DNA from: CAZTDU01 sp964617355
GTDB taxonomy: Bacteria > Pseudomonadota > Gammaproteobacteria > Burkholderiales > SG8-39
Direction of reading: 5' to 3'
Length of the DNA stretch: 8,987 nt
Assembly (NCBI GenBank): GCA_964617355.1
Contig: CAZTXP010000029.1
Coordinates: 1 to 8,987, forward strand
In this document: in pieces, positions 1 through 8,987 of the stretch
How positions within the stretch are numbered: position 1 is the stretch's first letter
Layout: each line of letters starts with the position of its first letter
The notes under the pieces: generated by a model
Told to the model about the DNA's origin: nothing
Databases searched by the model: none
The model's input: only the letters and a program-made list of their open reading frames with translations
Program-made: the position numbers and the translations under genes

Positions 1-1965
<1,965 letters not shown>

Positions 1966-1990
1966 CCGCGCCGGCAGGTGCAAGTCACGA

Positions 1991-2016
1991 AGGGCGGCCC
2001 GCGGGCCGCCCTTTTT
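1991..2016 (+). terminator. Rho-independent terminator of hppA
   Basis: A perfect inverted repeat covers 1991-2012: stem AGGGCGGCC (1991-1999), loop CGCG, stem GGCCGCCCT (2004-2012). A run of T follows directly (T at 2012-2016). The hairpin starts 25 bases after the hppA stop. No T run follows it on the opposite strand, so it acts in one direction. It separates hppA from the next gene pair. Confidence 0.9.
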
Positions 2017-2018
2017 GC

Positions 2019-2024
2019 TAGGCT
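2019..2024 (+). promoter_or_regulatory. Possible -10 box for a leaderless transcript
   Basis: TAGGCT fits the TAnnnT pattern of a -10 element and ends six bases before the ATG at 2031, so transcription could begin at or next to the start codon. No Shine-Dalgarno sequence precedes this ATG, which fits a leaderless mRNA. No -35 match is visible, because the expected position falls inside the terminator hairpin. Read-through from hppA is the alternative. Confidence 0.3.
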
Positions 2025-2030
2025 CGCCGC

Positions 2031-2921
2031 ATGAGCGAGGGCCGTCGCGTCGATCCGTTCGCCGCCACCGTGCTGGGCGTGGCTGCCCTGTGCGGCGTGG
2101 CGCTCGTAGTGTGGGTGGTGGCGGGCATCCTGCAGGGCGGCGCGCTCGCGCCGGCACCCAAGCCGGCGACGGAGCCGGCCGCCAAGGCAGCGCCGAAGCC
2201 CGCCCCGACGCCCGCCTCGAAACCTGCTGCGCCGCCTCCAGAGGCCAAGCCCGCGCCGACGGCGACGCAGGAGGCGGTCGATCCGGCACCCGGCGTCGCC
2301 GGGATTGCGCCACCGAACTCGGGCGGTTCGGGCGGGGTCGCTGCGCCGGCCGGCACGCGCGGGTTCGTGCTTGCCGCCGACCGGACGTGGACCTACGCCG
2401 TGCGCGTCGAACCCGAGACGTGGCGCGACGCGGTCCTCGTCTATCGCACCGTGCGCGAGCCCTCGGGCCTCGCGGTGCAGACCGAGTTCCGGCATTCGAA
2501 GGGCCAGATGTCCTTCCGGCTCGGCACCTACGCGGCCGGCCACCCGTCGCACGCGCAGGTGCGCTTCCCGGGCTTCTTCATGCACGGGGCGTATCTCGAC
2601 CTGCCGCTGGCCAAGGGCCGCCGGATGGAGTGGACGATCCCGTGGCAGGCCGCGGACAACCGCGTGCGCGAAGGCCGCGTGCGACGCTGGCGTGCGGTGG
2701 TCGGCGACACCGAGAAGGTCAGCGTGCCCGCCGGGCGCTTCGACGCCGTGCGCATCGACGCGACGCTCACCTACGAGGATGCGCGTCAGGTCGCCGCCAC
2801 CGTGTCGGAAACGATCTGGGTCGTGCCCTCCGCCAACCAGATCGTGAAGGTGATCCGCAGCGGGCGTTCGCCCGACGAGTCCGCGGAGCGCATCGTCGCC
2901 GATCTCGCGGAAGCGAAGTGA
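2031..2921 (+). CDS. Uncharacterised membrane-anchored periplasmic protein with Pro/Ala-rich stalk
   Basis: A 296-residue protein I cannot name. Residues 1-10 are polar with two Arg, and residues 11-34 form one hydrophobic membrane helix, giving a likely Nin-Cout inner-membrane anchor. Residues 38-107 are a low-complexity stalk of Ala, Pro and Lys with repeated KPA/KPAP units. Residues 110-296 form a globular domain rich in predicted beta strands. VPAGRFDAVRI (232-242) and ETIWVVPSANQIVKV (260-274) resemble a pattern common in periplasmic beta-sheet domains such as DUF3108- or TapB-like proteins; that link is tentative. There is no Cys lipobox. The ATG is favoured because it places the helix at the N terminus and lies just after the hppA terminator, although no ribosome-binding site is evident. 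The stop overlaps the start of the gamma-glutamyltransferase gene, suggesting shared translation and perhaps a shared envelope role. Reality as a gene is well supported by this coupling and domain layout; function is unknown. Confidence 0.85.
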   Translation: MSEGRRVDPFAATVLGVAALCGVALVVWVVAGILQGGALAPAPKPATEPAAKAAPKPAPTPASKPAAPPPEAKPAPTATQEAVDPAPGVAGIAPPNSGGSGGVAAPAGTRGFVLAADRTWTYAVRVEPETWRDAVLVYRTVREPSGLAVQTEFRHSKGQMSFRLGTYAAGHPSHAQVRFPGFFMHGAYLDLPLAKGRRMEWTIPWQAADNRVREGRVRRWRAVVGDTEKVSVPAGRFDAVRIDATLTYEDARQVAATVSETIWVVPSANQIVKVIRSGRSPDESAERIVADLAEAK

Positions 2922-4630
2922 TCCGGCGTCTCGCCGCGGCAGTCCTCGCGTGGCCCGTCTTCGCGCTCGCGCAGTTCGCCGCGCCCGAGGCCGACAGCGG
3001 GCGCAGCGCGAAGCCGGTGGTCGTCGCGTCGCGACATCTCGCCGTGGCGGCGCATCCACTCGCGACGGACGCGGCGCACGCCGTGCTGAAGCTCGGCGGC
3101 TCCGCGGTCGATGCGGCGATCGCGGCGCAGCTGGTGCTCGGGCTCGTCGAGCCGCAGTCCTCGGGGCTCGGCGGCGGCGCGTTCCTCGTCCACTGGTCGG
3201 CACGCGAAGCGCGCGTGCGCACCTACGATGGCCGCGAGACGGCGCCGCTGGCCGCGCGGCCCGATCGCTTCCTCGAGGGCGGGCACCCGATGGAGCCGCT
3301 CGACGCCGTGGCGAGCGGTCGCTCGGTCGGCGTGCCGGGCGTGTTGCGCGCGCTCGAACTCGCGCACCGCCGCCACGGGCGCTTGCCGTGGCGCGAGCTG
3401 TTCCAGTACGCGATCTTTGCCGCCGAGGAGGGCTTCGAGGTGTCGCCGCGCCTGCACCACCTGCTCGAGCGCGACCCGGCACTGCGCCGTGACGCCGAGG
3501 CGCGGCGCCTCTACTACGACGAAGCCGGGCGCGCGCTCGCGGTGGGCACCCGGCTGGTGAATCGCGCGTACGGTCGTACGCTGCGCGAGGTCGCGGCGCG
3601 AGGGGCGGACGCGTTCTATTTCGGCGCGCTCGCCGACGCCATGGTCGCCGCGGTTCGCGGCCACGCGAAGCCGGGCGATCTCACGCTGGTCGACCTCGCG
3701 CGCTATCGCGCGATCGAGCGCGAGCCGGTGTGCGGGCCCTACCGTCGCTGGCGCCTGTGCGGCATGGGGCCTCCGAGCACCGGCGCGATCTCGGTGCTGC
3801 AGCTCCTCGGGATCCTGGAGCGCACGCCTTTCGCGCAGGCCGCGCCGGGCTCCGCGGACGCGGCGCACCTGTTCTCGGAGGCTGCGCGCCTTGCGTACGC
3901 GGATCGCCTGCGCTACGTCGCCGATCCGGCCTTCGTGGCGCAACCGGTGGAGGGCCTGCTCGAGCCCGCGTACCTCGATGCGCGTGCGCGGCTCGTCGGA
4001 TCGCGCTCGATGGGCACTGCAAAGCCGGGGGAGCCACGCGGCGCGCCGCTCTCGGGGATCGCGCCCGATACCGAGCTTGCCGGCACCAGCCATCTGTCGA
4101 TCGTCGATGCCGACGGCGACGCAGTAAGCATGACCACCACGGTGGAGAGTGCGTTCGGCAGCCGCATCATGGTCCAGGGCTTCCTGCTCAACAACCAGCT
4201 CACCGATTTCGCGTGGCTGCCGGAGGAAGGTGCTCGCCCGGTGGCGAATCGCGTCGAGGGCGGCAAGCGCCCGCGCAGCACCATGGCGCCGACCTTCGTG
4301 TTCGATGGCGACGGACGGTTGCAGGCCGTGGCCGGCTCCCCGGGCGGGCCGCCGATCGTGCTCTACGTCGCGCGCGCGCTGGTCGAGTTGCTAGACCGGG
4401 CGCGCTCGGCGCAGGAGGCGGTGGAAGGCGGGCATTTCGGCAGCGTCGGCGGTCCAACGCTGCTGGAGCGCGATACCGAGGCGACCGCGTTGCGTGGCGC
4501 GCTCGCCGCTCGAGGCCATGCCATCGCGACCCCGGCGCTGACGAGCGGGTTGCACCTGATCGAGCGGGTGCCCGGCGGCTGGCGCAGCGGCATCGATCCG
4601 CGGCGCGAGGGCGCGGCGCGCGGGGACTAG
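2918..4630 (+). CDS. ggt: Secreted gamma-glutamyltransferase
   Basis: Periplasmic N-terminal nucleophile hydrolase that removes or transfers the gamma-glutamyl group of glutathione and related peptides. The GTG at 2918 is chosen because it overlaps the upstream TGA in GTGA, has GGAAG four bases upstream, and gives a 570-residue protein with a signal peptide (RR at 3-4, hydrophobic core, probable cleavage after ALA at 16-18). Family landmarks: DGRETAP with the substrate-carboxylate Arg at 106; the autoprocessing and catalytic Thr at 390 in GTSHLSIVD; NNQLTDF (Asp430); RSTM (454-456); and GSPGG (473-477). The pro-enzyme should cleave before Thr390 into a large subunit and a 181-residue small subunit. 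The insert between NNQLTDF and RSTM is short, and no lid loop like that of the E. coli enzyme is evident. GSPGG is followed by Pro-Pro where the E. coli enzyme has Ser-Arg, which may affect substrate preference. Transpeptidase, hydrolase or acylase activity cannot be decided from sequence. Confidence 0.95.
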   Translation: MIRRLAAAVLAWPVFALAQFAAPEADSGRSAKPVVVASRHLAVAAHPLATDAAHAVLKLGGSAVDAAIAAQLVLGLVEPQSSGLGGGAFLVHWSAREARVRTYDGRETAPLAARPDRFLEGGHPMEPLDAVASGRSVGVPGVLRALELAHRRHGRLPWRELFQYAIFAAEEGFEVSPRLHHLLERDPALRRDAEARRLYYDEAGRALAVGTRLVNRAYGRTLREVAARGADAFYFGALADAMVAAVRGHAKPGDLTLVDLARYRAIEREPVCGPYRRWRLCGMGPPSTGAISVLQLLGILERTPFAQAAPGSADAAHLFSEAARLAYADRLRYVADPAFVAQPVEGLLEPAYLDARARLVGSRSMGTAKPGEPRGAPLSGIAPDTELAGTSHLSIVDADGDAVSMTTTVESAFGSRIMVQGFLLNNQLTDFAWLPEEGARPVANRVEGGKRPRSTMAPTFVFDGDGRLQAVAGSPGGPPIVLYVARALVELLDRARSAQEAVEGGHFGSVGGPTLLERDTEATALRGALAARGHAIATPALTSGLHLIERVPGGWRSGIDPRREGAARGD

Positions 4631-5109
4631 CCGAGCGCTTCCAACGCTTGCGCCAGGCAGGAGTCGGGCGATTGCGCGACGTCGACGCGTATCGCGTTCG
4701 CGGGCGGTTCCAGCGTGTCGAGCTGGCTTTGCAGCAGCGAGGCCGGCATGTAGCGATGGCTGCGGGCGGCCAGCCGCTCGCGGATCACCGCTGGATCGGC
4801 ATCGAGGAATACCGTGTCGAGGCGCTGCAGGCCGTTGCCGAGCGTCGCGCGATACACGGCCTTCAGCGCAGAGCACGCCAGCACCGCGGATTCGCCGTGC
4901 GCTTCGCAGGCTCGCAGCTCCGCGTTGAGGCGCGCGAGCCAGGGCCGGCGGTCGGCGTCGTCCAGCGGTGTGCCAGCGGCCATCTTGCGCACGTTCGCCT
5001 CCGGATGGAAGTCGTCGCCATCGAGGAACCGCGCGCCGAGCCTTTCCGCGAGCGCGCGGCCGAGCGTGGTCTTGCCGCAGCCCGACACCCCCATGACCAG
5101 TACGAGCAT
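4627..5109 (-). CDS. gntK: Gluconokinase (thermoresistant GntK type)
   Basis: Cytoplasmic P-loop kinase that phosphorylates D-gluconate to 6-phosphogluconate with ATP. The 160-residue length is typical. Visible motifs: Walker A GVSGCGKTT (residues 7-15), LDGDDFHPEANVRKM (29-43) with the acidic and His residues typical of substrate binding, TPLDDADRRPWL (47-58), ACSALKAVYR (78-87), and MPASLLQSQLDTLE (121-134), all characteristic of the GntK family. The ATG at 5109 puts the P-loop at the correct distance from the N terminus. The gene lies 29 bases downstream of gnd on the same strand, so the two are probably co-transcribed, and gnd consumes its product. A weak AAGG precedes the start by two bases, so translation may partly depend on gnd. 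Its TAG stop overlaps the stop of the convergent ggt gene. Confidence 0.94.
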   Translation of the reverse strand: MLVLVMGVSGCGKTTLGRALAERLGARFLDGDDFHPEANVRKMAAGTPLDDADRRPWLARLNAELRACEAHGESAVLACSALKAVYRATLGNGLQRLDTVFLDADPAVIRERLAARSHRYMPASLLQSQLDTLEPPANAIRVDVAQSPDSCLAQALEALG

Positions 5110-5138
5110 CGCCTTGGCGCTGCGGGACCAGCCTGCGC

Positions 5139-6047
<909 letters not shown>

Positions 6048-6051
6048 GTCG

Positions 6052-6056
6052 CCTCC
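6052..6056 (-). promoter_or_regulatory. Ribosome-binding site of gnd
   Basis: GGAGG on the minus strand, four bases before the ATG at 6047. It fixes the gnd start and gives the Rossmann motif its normal N-terminal position. Confidence 0.75.
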
Positions 6057-6072
6057 GTGTTCGCCCCCATTC

Positions 6073-6078
6073 TATAAT
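6073..6078 (+). promoter_or_regulatory. Candidate -10 box for the solute-binding protein gene
   Basis: A perfect TATAAT, conspicuous in DNA this GC-rich, lies 26 bases before the ATG at 6105. No good -35 hexamer is visible 16-18 bases upstream, where the gnd ribosome-binding site lies, so a regulator or an extended element may be needed. The same AT-rich patch reads TATAGA on the other strand and could contribute to gnd transcription. The whole divergent spacer is only 57 bases (6048-6104). Confidence 0.5.
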
Positions 6079-6089
6079 TCAGCATCCTG

Positions 6090-6098
6090 TAAGGAGGA
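6090..6098 (+). promoter_or_regulatory. Strong Shine-Dalgarno site of the solute-binding protein gene
   Basis: TAAGGAGGA is a near-perfect complement of the 16S rRNA 3' end. Seven bases separate GGAGG from the ATG at 6105, which implies high translation, as is usual for periplasmic binding proteins. Confidence 0.85.
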
Positions 6099-6104
6099 GA
6101 AACC

Positions 6105-7052
6105 ATGCGCTTCATCGCCGCAGTGCTCGCGCTGCTCGTCTCGTTCTCGGCCGCCGCGCAGTTCCCGAACAAACCTATCCGCATCGTCTGCCCGTTCCCG
6201 CCGGGGTCGGCCACCGACCAGGTCGCACGCGTGCTCGCCGCCGCGGTGTCGCAGACGATCGGCCAGCCGGTCGTGGTGGACAACAAGGCCGGCGCCGACG
6301 GCGCGATCGCCGGCGCCGAGGTCGCGAAGGCGCCCGCCGACGGCTACACCGTGCTGATGGCCACCAACAGCCCGATCGCCGCGGTGCCCGCGCTGCGCAA
6401 GAGCCCGCCGTACGATTCGCTGAACGACTTCACGCCGATTACCGACATCGGCCGCTACACGTTCTTCATCGTCGTGCACCCGTCGGTGCCGGCGAAGACC
6501 GTGGCCGAGCTGATCGCGCATGCGAAGGCGAACCCCGGCAAGGTGAACTACGCCACCGGCAACACCACCGGCATCGTGTCGACCGCGTTCTTCGCCTCGC
6601 AGGCCAAGATCGACCTGGTGCACGTGCCGTACAAGGGCGAGCCGCAGGCGCTCACGGACCTGCTCGCCGGCCGCGTGCAGATGATGTTCGCGTCCTCGGG
6701 CACGACGATCTCGCTGATCCGCGACGGCAAGCTGCGCGCGCTCACCGTGACCCTGCCCAAGCGCTCGCACCTGCTGCCCGACCTGCCGACCATCGCCGAG
6801 GCGGGCATGCCGCAGTTCAACCTCACCTCGTGGGCCGCGTTGTACGGCCCGGCGAAGATGCCGCGCGACGCGGTCGATCGCCTGAACAAGGAGTTCGGCG
6901 CGGCGATGGCGAAGCCGGAGGTGCAGGAGCAGATGACCAAGGCGGCGTTCTTCCTCAGCCACTCGACGCCGGAGTGGCTCGCCGCGTTCACCAAGGAGCA
7001 GATCGAGGCCTACCGTCGCGTGCTGCGCGACGCGGGGGTGCAGCCGGAGTAA
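6105..7052 (+). CDS. Bug/TctC-family periplasmic solute-binding protein
   Basis: Extracytoplasmic receptor of the tripartite tricarboxylate transporter (TTT) family, 315 residues, the usual length. Residues 1-18 form a signal peptide with probable cleavage at AAA before Gln19. The mature protein begins with FPNKPIRIVCPFPPG (20-34), the family's N-terminal signature, followed by TDQVAR. VDNKAGADGAIA (58-69), ADGYTVLM (78-85), VPYKGEPQALTDLLAGRV (174-191) and LPTIAEAG (217-224) are all typical. The family binds carboxylates such as citrate, other dicarboxylates, nicotinate or amino acids, and the ligand cannot be read from sequence. No TctA or TctB membrane gene is next to it, so it is an orphan within the window, as is common in Burkholderiales. 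Its divergent position next to gnd-gntK hints at a sugar acid such as gluconate, but this is only inference. Confidence 0.95.
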   Translation: MRFIAAVLALLVSFSAAAQFPNKPIRIVCPFPPGSATDQVARVLAAAVSQTIGQPVVVDNKAGADGAIAGAEVAKAPADGYTVLMATNSPIAAVPALRKSPPYDSLNDFTPITDIGRYTFFIVVHPSVPAKTVAELIAHAKANPGKVNYATGNTTGIVSTAFFASQAKIDLVHVPYKGEPQALTDLLAGRVQMMFASSGTTISLIRDGKLRALTVTLPKRSHLLPDLPTIAEAGMPQFNLTSWAALYGPAKMPRDAVDRLNKEFGAAMAKPEVQEQMTKAAFFLSHSTPEWLAAFTKEQIEAYRRVLRDAGVQPE

Positions 7053-7053
7053 C

Positions 7054-7071
7054 CCGGGCGCGCCCGCCCGG
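7054..7071 (+). terminator. GC-rich hairpin after the solute-binding protein gene
   Basis: CCGGGCG (7054-7060) pairs with CGCCCGG (7065-7071) around a four-base loop, starting two bases after the stop codon. No T run follows, so it is not a classical intrinsic terminator. It may aid termination or protect the mRNA 3' end. Confidence 0.35.
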
Positions 7072-7083
7072 CAATCCGCACCT

Positions 7084-7111
7084 TTGCTTTCCGTCCACCT
7101 CGCGCCACAAT
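7084..7111 (+). promoter_or_regulatory. Weak candidate promoter for the secretion ABC transporter
   Basis: TTGCTT (7084-7089) and CACAAT (7106-7111) are separated by 16 bases and match sigma-70 boxes at 3/6 and 4/6 positions. The implied 5' leader would be only about a dozen bases. This is the only plausible promoter in the 77-base gap. Confidence 0.25.
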
Positions 7112-7117
7112 GCGCGA

Positions 7118-7124
7118 GGGGAGG
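7118..7124 (+). promoter_or_regulatory. Ribosome-binding site deciding the GTG start at 7130
   Basis: GGGGAGG ends five bases before GTG at 7130. The ATG at 7110 is in another frame and opens only a 61-codon frame, and no other in-frame start lies just upstream, so the GTG is the start of the transporter gene. Confidence 0.7.
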
Positions 7125-7129
7125 CAGGG

Positions 7130-8987
7130 GTGCAGCAGGCAGCAGCGATTCCGCCGGCAGCGGCCGGCCAGGATGCGGTTTCCGACGCCGAGTTCGTCTG
7201 GCTGGTGGGCAGCCTTGCGCAGCTCAACCGCATTCCGTTCGACCCGGCGCTGCTGGTGCAGCGCTTCCCGGCGCCGCACGCGTGGGCGCAGTTGATCGAG
7301 GCGCTGCAGGCCTTCGGCTTTCGCACCGGTGAATCGGCGCTCGACGCCGAGCGGCTGAAGTCGCTGCCGCTGCCCTTCGTCGCGTGGCTGAAGGGCGAGA
7401 CGCCCCGCGCCGCGCTCGTGGTGCGCGCCGACGCGGAGAAGCTCCTTTACTTTCCGGCCGGCAGCCAGTCGCCCGAGACCGCGCCACTGGCCGAACTGGC
7501 CGAGCGCTTCGAGCTGCGCGCGCTGCTCGTGCGCCACGAGGCCGCCGAGAAGCTCGAGGCCGACGGCCCCGCCGCCCCTGCGAAGTTCGGCTTCCGCTGG
7601 TTCGCGGCCGAGCTGCTGCGGCACAAGCGCGTCTGGCGCGACGTGCTCCTGGCCTCGCTCTTCATCCAGCTGGTCGGCCTTGCCACGCCGCTTTTCACGC
7701 AGGTGGTGATCGACAAGGTGGTCGTGCACCAGACGACCAGCACGCTCGCGGTGATCGCCGCGGGGCTCGCGATGTTCATGGTGTTCAACGCCGGCATGAC
7801 GTGGCTGCGCCAGTACCTCGTGCTGCACACCGGCAACCGCGTGGACGCGGTCCTCGGCAGCTCGGTGCTGCGGCACCTCTTCCGGCTCTATTTGCCGTAC
7901 TTCGAGCACCGGCCCACCGGCACACTCGTCGCCCGGGTGCACGCCGTAGAGACGATCCGCGAATTCATGGCTGGCGCCGCGGTGTCGCTGGTGCTGGACG
8001 CGCCCTTCCTCGTCGTGTTCCTCGCGGTGATGTTCTGGTACAGCTGGCAGCTCACGCTGATCGCGCTCGGCATGATGGTCCTCATCGCCATCGCGAGCGC
8101 GATCGTCACGCCGCTCCTGCGCGAGCGGCTGAACCGCCAGTTCCTGCTCGGCGCGCGCAACCAGGCCTTCCTGACCGAGTACGTCTCGGGCATGGAGACG
8201 GTGAAGTCCCTGCAGATGGAGCCGCGCCTCGAGGCGCGCTACGACGACTACCTCGCCGCCTACCTCGCGGCCGGCTTCTCCACGCGACAGCTCTCCAACA
8301 CCTACAACGTCGTCGCCAACGCGCTCGAGCAGGCAATGACGCTCGCCATCCTGTGCGTCGGCGCGCTCCTCGTCATGAGGAACGACGGCTTCACCATCGG
8401 CATGCTGGTCGCCTTCCAGATGTTCGCCGGCCGCATGAGCCAGCCGATGCTGCGCCTCGCCGGCCTGTGGCAGGAGTTCCAGCAGGCCAATATCGCCGTC
8501 AAGCGCCTGGGCGACATCATGGACGCGCCCGTCGAGCCGCTCGCGCTCACGCCCGCGCGCGCGAGCAGCCCGCGCGGCGAGGTGACCGTGCAGGGCCTCG
8601 GCTTCCGCTATTCGCCCGAGCGCCCGTGGCTCTACCGAGGGCTCGATCTCGCGCTCGCGCCCGGCAAGCTCACCGTGCTGACCGGCCCCTCGGGCTCGGG
8701 CAAGAGCACGCTCGCCAAGCTGCTGCTCGGCTTCTACCCGCCCGAGGAGGGCCGGATACTGGTGGACGGCACCGACATCCGTACGCTGGCCGCCAACGAG
8801 CTGCGCGCGCACTTCGGCGTCGTGCCGCAGGAGACGGTGCTCTTCTCGGGCACGATCTACGAGAACCTGCTCGCCGCCAACCCCAACGCCGCCTTCGCCG
8901 ACGTGGTGCAGGCCGCGCGCATCGCCGAAGTGCACGAGGTGATCGAGAAGCTGCCCAAGGGCTACGAGACCGAGATCGGCGAGCACG
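7130..8987 (+). CDS. Type I secretion ABC transporter/permease, HlyB-like (3' truncated)
   Basis: Inner-membrane exporter that drives unfolded substrates through a type I secretion channel. The frame is open from GTG 7130 to the window end, giving 619 residues. Residues 20-140 form a C39-peptidase-like domain. The expected catalytic Cys region reads EFVWLVGSLAQ, and the segment aligned with HFILT of HlyB reads AALVV, so the Cys and His are both absent and the domain probably binds cargo instead of cutting it. Residues 155-465 are the ABC membrane domain with about six helices (near 171-190, 205-225, 285-305, 308-328, 400-416 and 424-440), closely resembling HlyB in PLFTQVVIDKVVVH and LWQEFQQANIAVKRLGD. 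The ATPase domain starts near 483, with Walker A GPSGSGKST (519-527) and Q-loop Gln567 in VVPQE. The window ends before the signature LSGGQ and Walker B. HlyD-like and TolC-like partners and the cargo are not visible. The exact subfamily (HlyB or LapB) is unresolved. Confidence 0.95.
   Translation, partial: MQQAAAIPPAAAGQDAVSDAEFVWLVGSLAQLNRIPFDPALLVQRFPAPHAWAQLIEALQAFGFRTGESALDAERLKSLPLPFVAWLKGETPRAALVVRADAEKLLYFPAGSQSPETAPLAELAERFELRALLVRHEAAEKLEADGPAAPAKFGFRWFAAELLRHKRVWRDVLLASLFIQLVGLATPLFTQVVIDKVVVHQTTSTLAVIAAGLAMFMVFNAGMTWLRQYLVLHTGNRVDAVLGSSVLRHLFRLYLPYFEHRPTGTLVARVHAVETIREFMAGAAVSLVLDAPFLVVFLAVMFWYSWQLTLIALGMMVLIAIASAIVTPLLRERLNRQFLLGARNQAFLTEYVSGMETVKSLQMEPRLEARYDDYLAAYLAAGFSTRQLSNTYNVVANALEQAMTLAILCVGALLVMRNDGFTIGMLVAFQMFAGRMSQPMLRLAGLWQEFQQANIAVKRLGDIMDAPVEPLALTPARASSPRGEVTVQGLGFRYSPERPWLYRGLDLALAPGKLTVLTGPSGSGKSTLAKLLLGFYPPEEGRILVDGTDIRTLAANELRAHFGVVPQETVLFSGTIYENLLAANPNAAFADVVQAARIAEVHEVIEKLPKGYETEIGEH

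Noticed and set aside
2015..2917. An in-frame upstream extension of the gamma-glutamyltransferase to base 2015
   Set aside because: The extension is an Arg-rich shadow of the stalked protein. The signal peptide and coupled GTG at 2918 mark the real start.
7110..7295. ATG-started 61-codon ORF before the secretion transporter
   Set aside because: It overlaps the real transporter gene in another frame, is Arg/Ser-rich, and the ribosome-binding site is better placed for GTG 7130.
7010..8986. A 658-codon open frame on the minus strand, antisense to the secretion transporter
   Set aside because: The + strand frame from GTG 7130 encodes a clear HlyB-type exporter with motifs in order. The antisense frame is low-complexity, rich in Arg, His, Glu and Ala, and matches no fold I recognise. 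High third-position GC removes stop codons on the opposite strand.

Overview
The window is about 9 kb of very GC-rich, densely coding DNA. It reads as chromosomal DNA from a proteobacterium, most likely a betaproteobacterium of the Burkholderiales type. Supporting signs are a Bug/TctC-family periplasmic binding protein (expanded in that group), a K+-independent H+-pyrophosphatase, near-canonical Shine-Dalgarno sites and strong G/C bias at third codon positions. The taxonomic call is inference. Seven protein genes fill the window, and no intergenic gap exceeds about 80 bases. I see no tRNA, rRNA, CRISPR array, insertion sequence or phage gene.

Left block, + strand: the window opens inside hppA, a membrane proton-pumping pyrophosphatase whose first few dozen codons are missing. 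It ends in a clear intrinsic terminator (1991-2016). Fourteen bases later starts an unrecognised single-pass membrane protein with a Pro/Ala/Lys-rich stalk and a beta-rich periplasmic domain. Its stop overlaps the GTG start of a secreted gamma-glutamyltransferase by 4 bases, so these two form a translationally coupled pair. The gamma-glutamyltransferase stop overlaps the stop of the convergent gene on the other strand, in the tetranucleotide CTAG.

Middle block, - strand: gnd (short-type 6-phosphogluconate dehydrogenase, probably NAD-preferring) followed by gntK (gluconokinase). Together they convert gluconate to 6-phosphogluconate and then to ribulose 5-phosphate plus CO2. Divergent from gnd, across only 57 bases, lies a Bug/TctC-type periplasmic solute-binding protein with an excellent ribosome-binding site and a TATAAT box. 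The layout makes a sugar-acid ligand a reasonable but unproven guess.

Right block, + strand: a type I secretion ABC transporter of the HlyB type begins at a GTG codon with a strong ribosome-binding site and runs off the end of the window. It has an N-terminal C39-like domain without the peptidase residues, a six-helix membrane domain, and an ATPase domain cut just before its signature motif. Its membrane-fusion partner and cargo would lie beyond the window.

Nothing here is clearly a new biological system. The items most worth a second look are the unknown envelope protein coupled to the gamma-glutamyltransferase, the possible leaderless start behind the hppA terminator, the gluconate module with its divergent binding protein, and the truncated secretion system.
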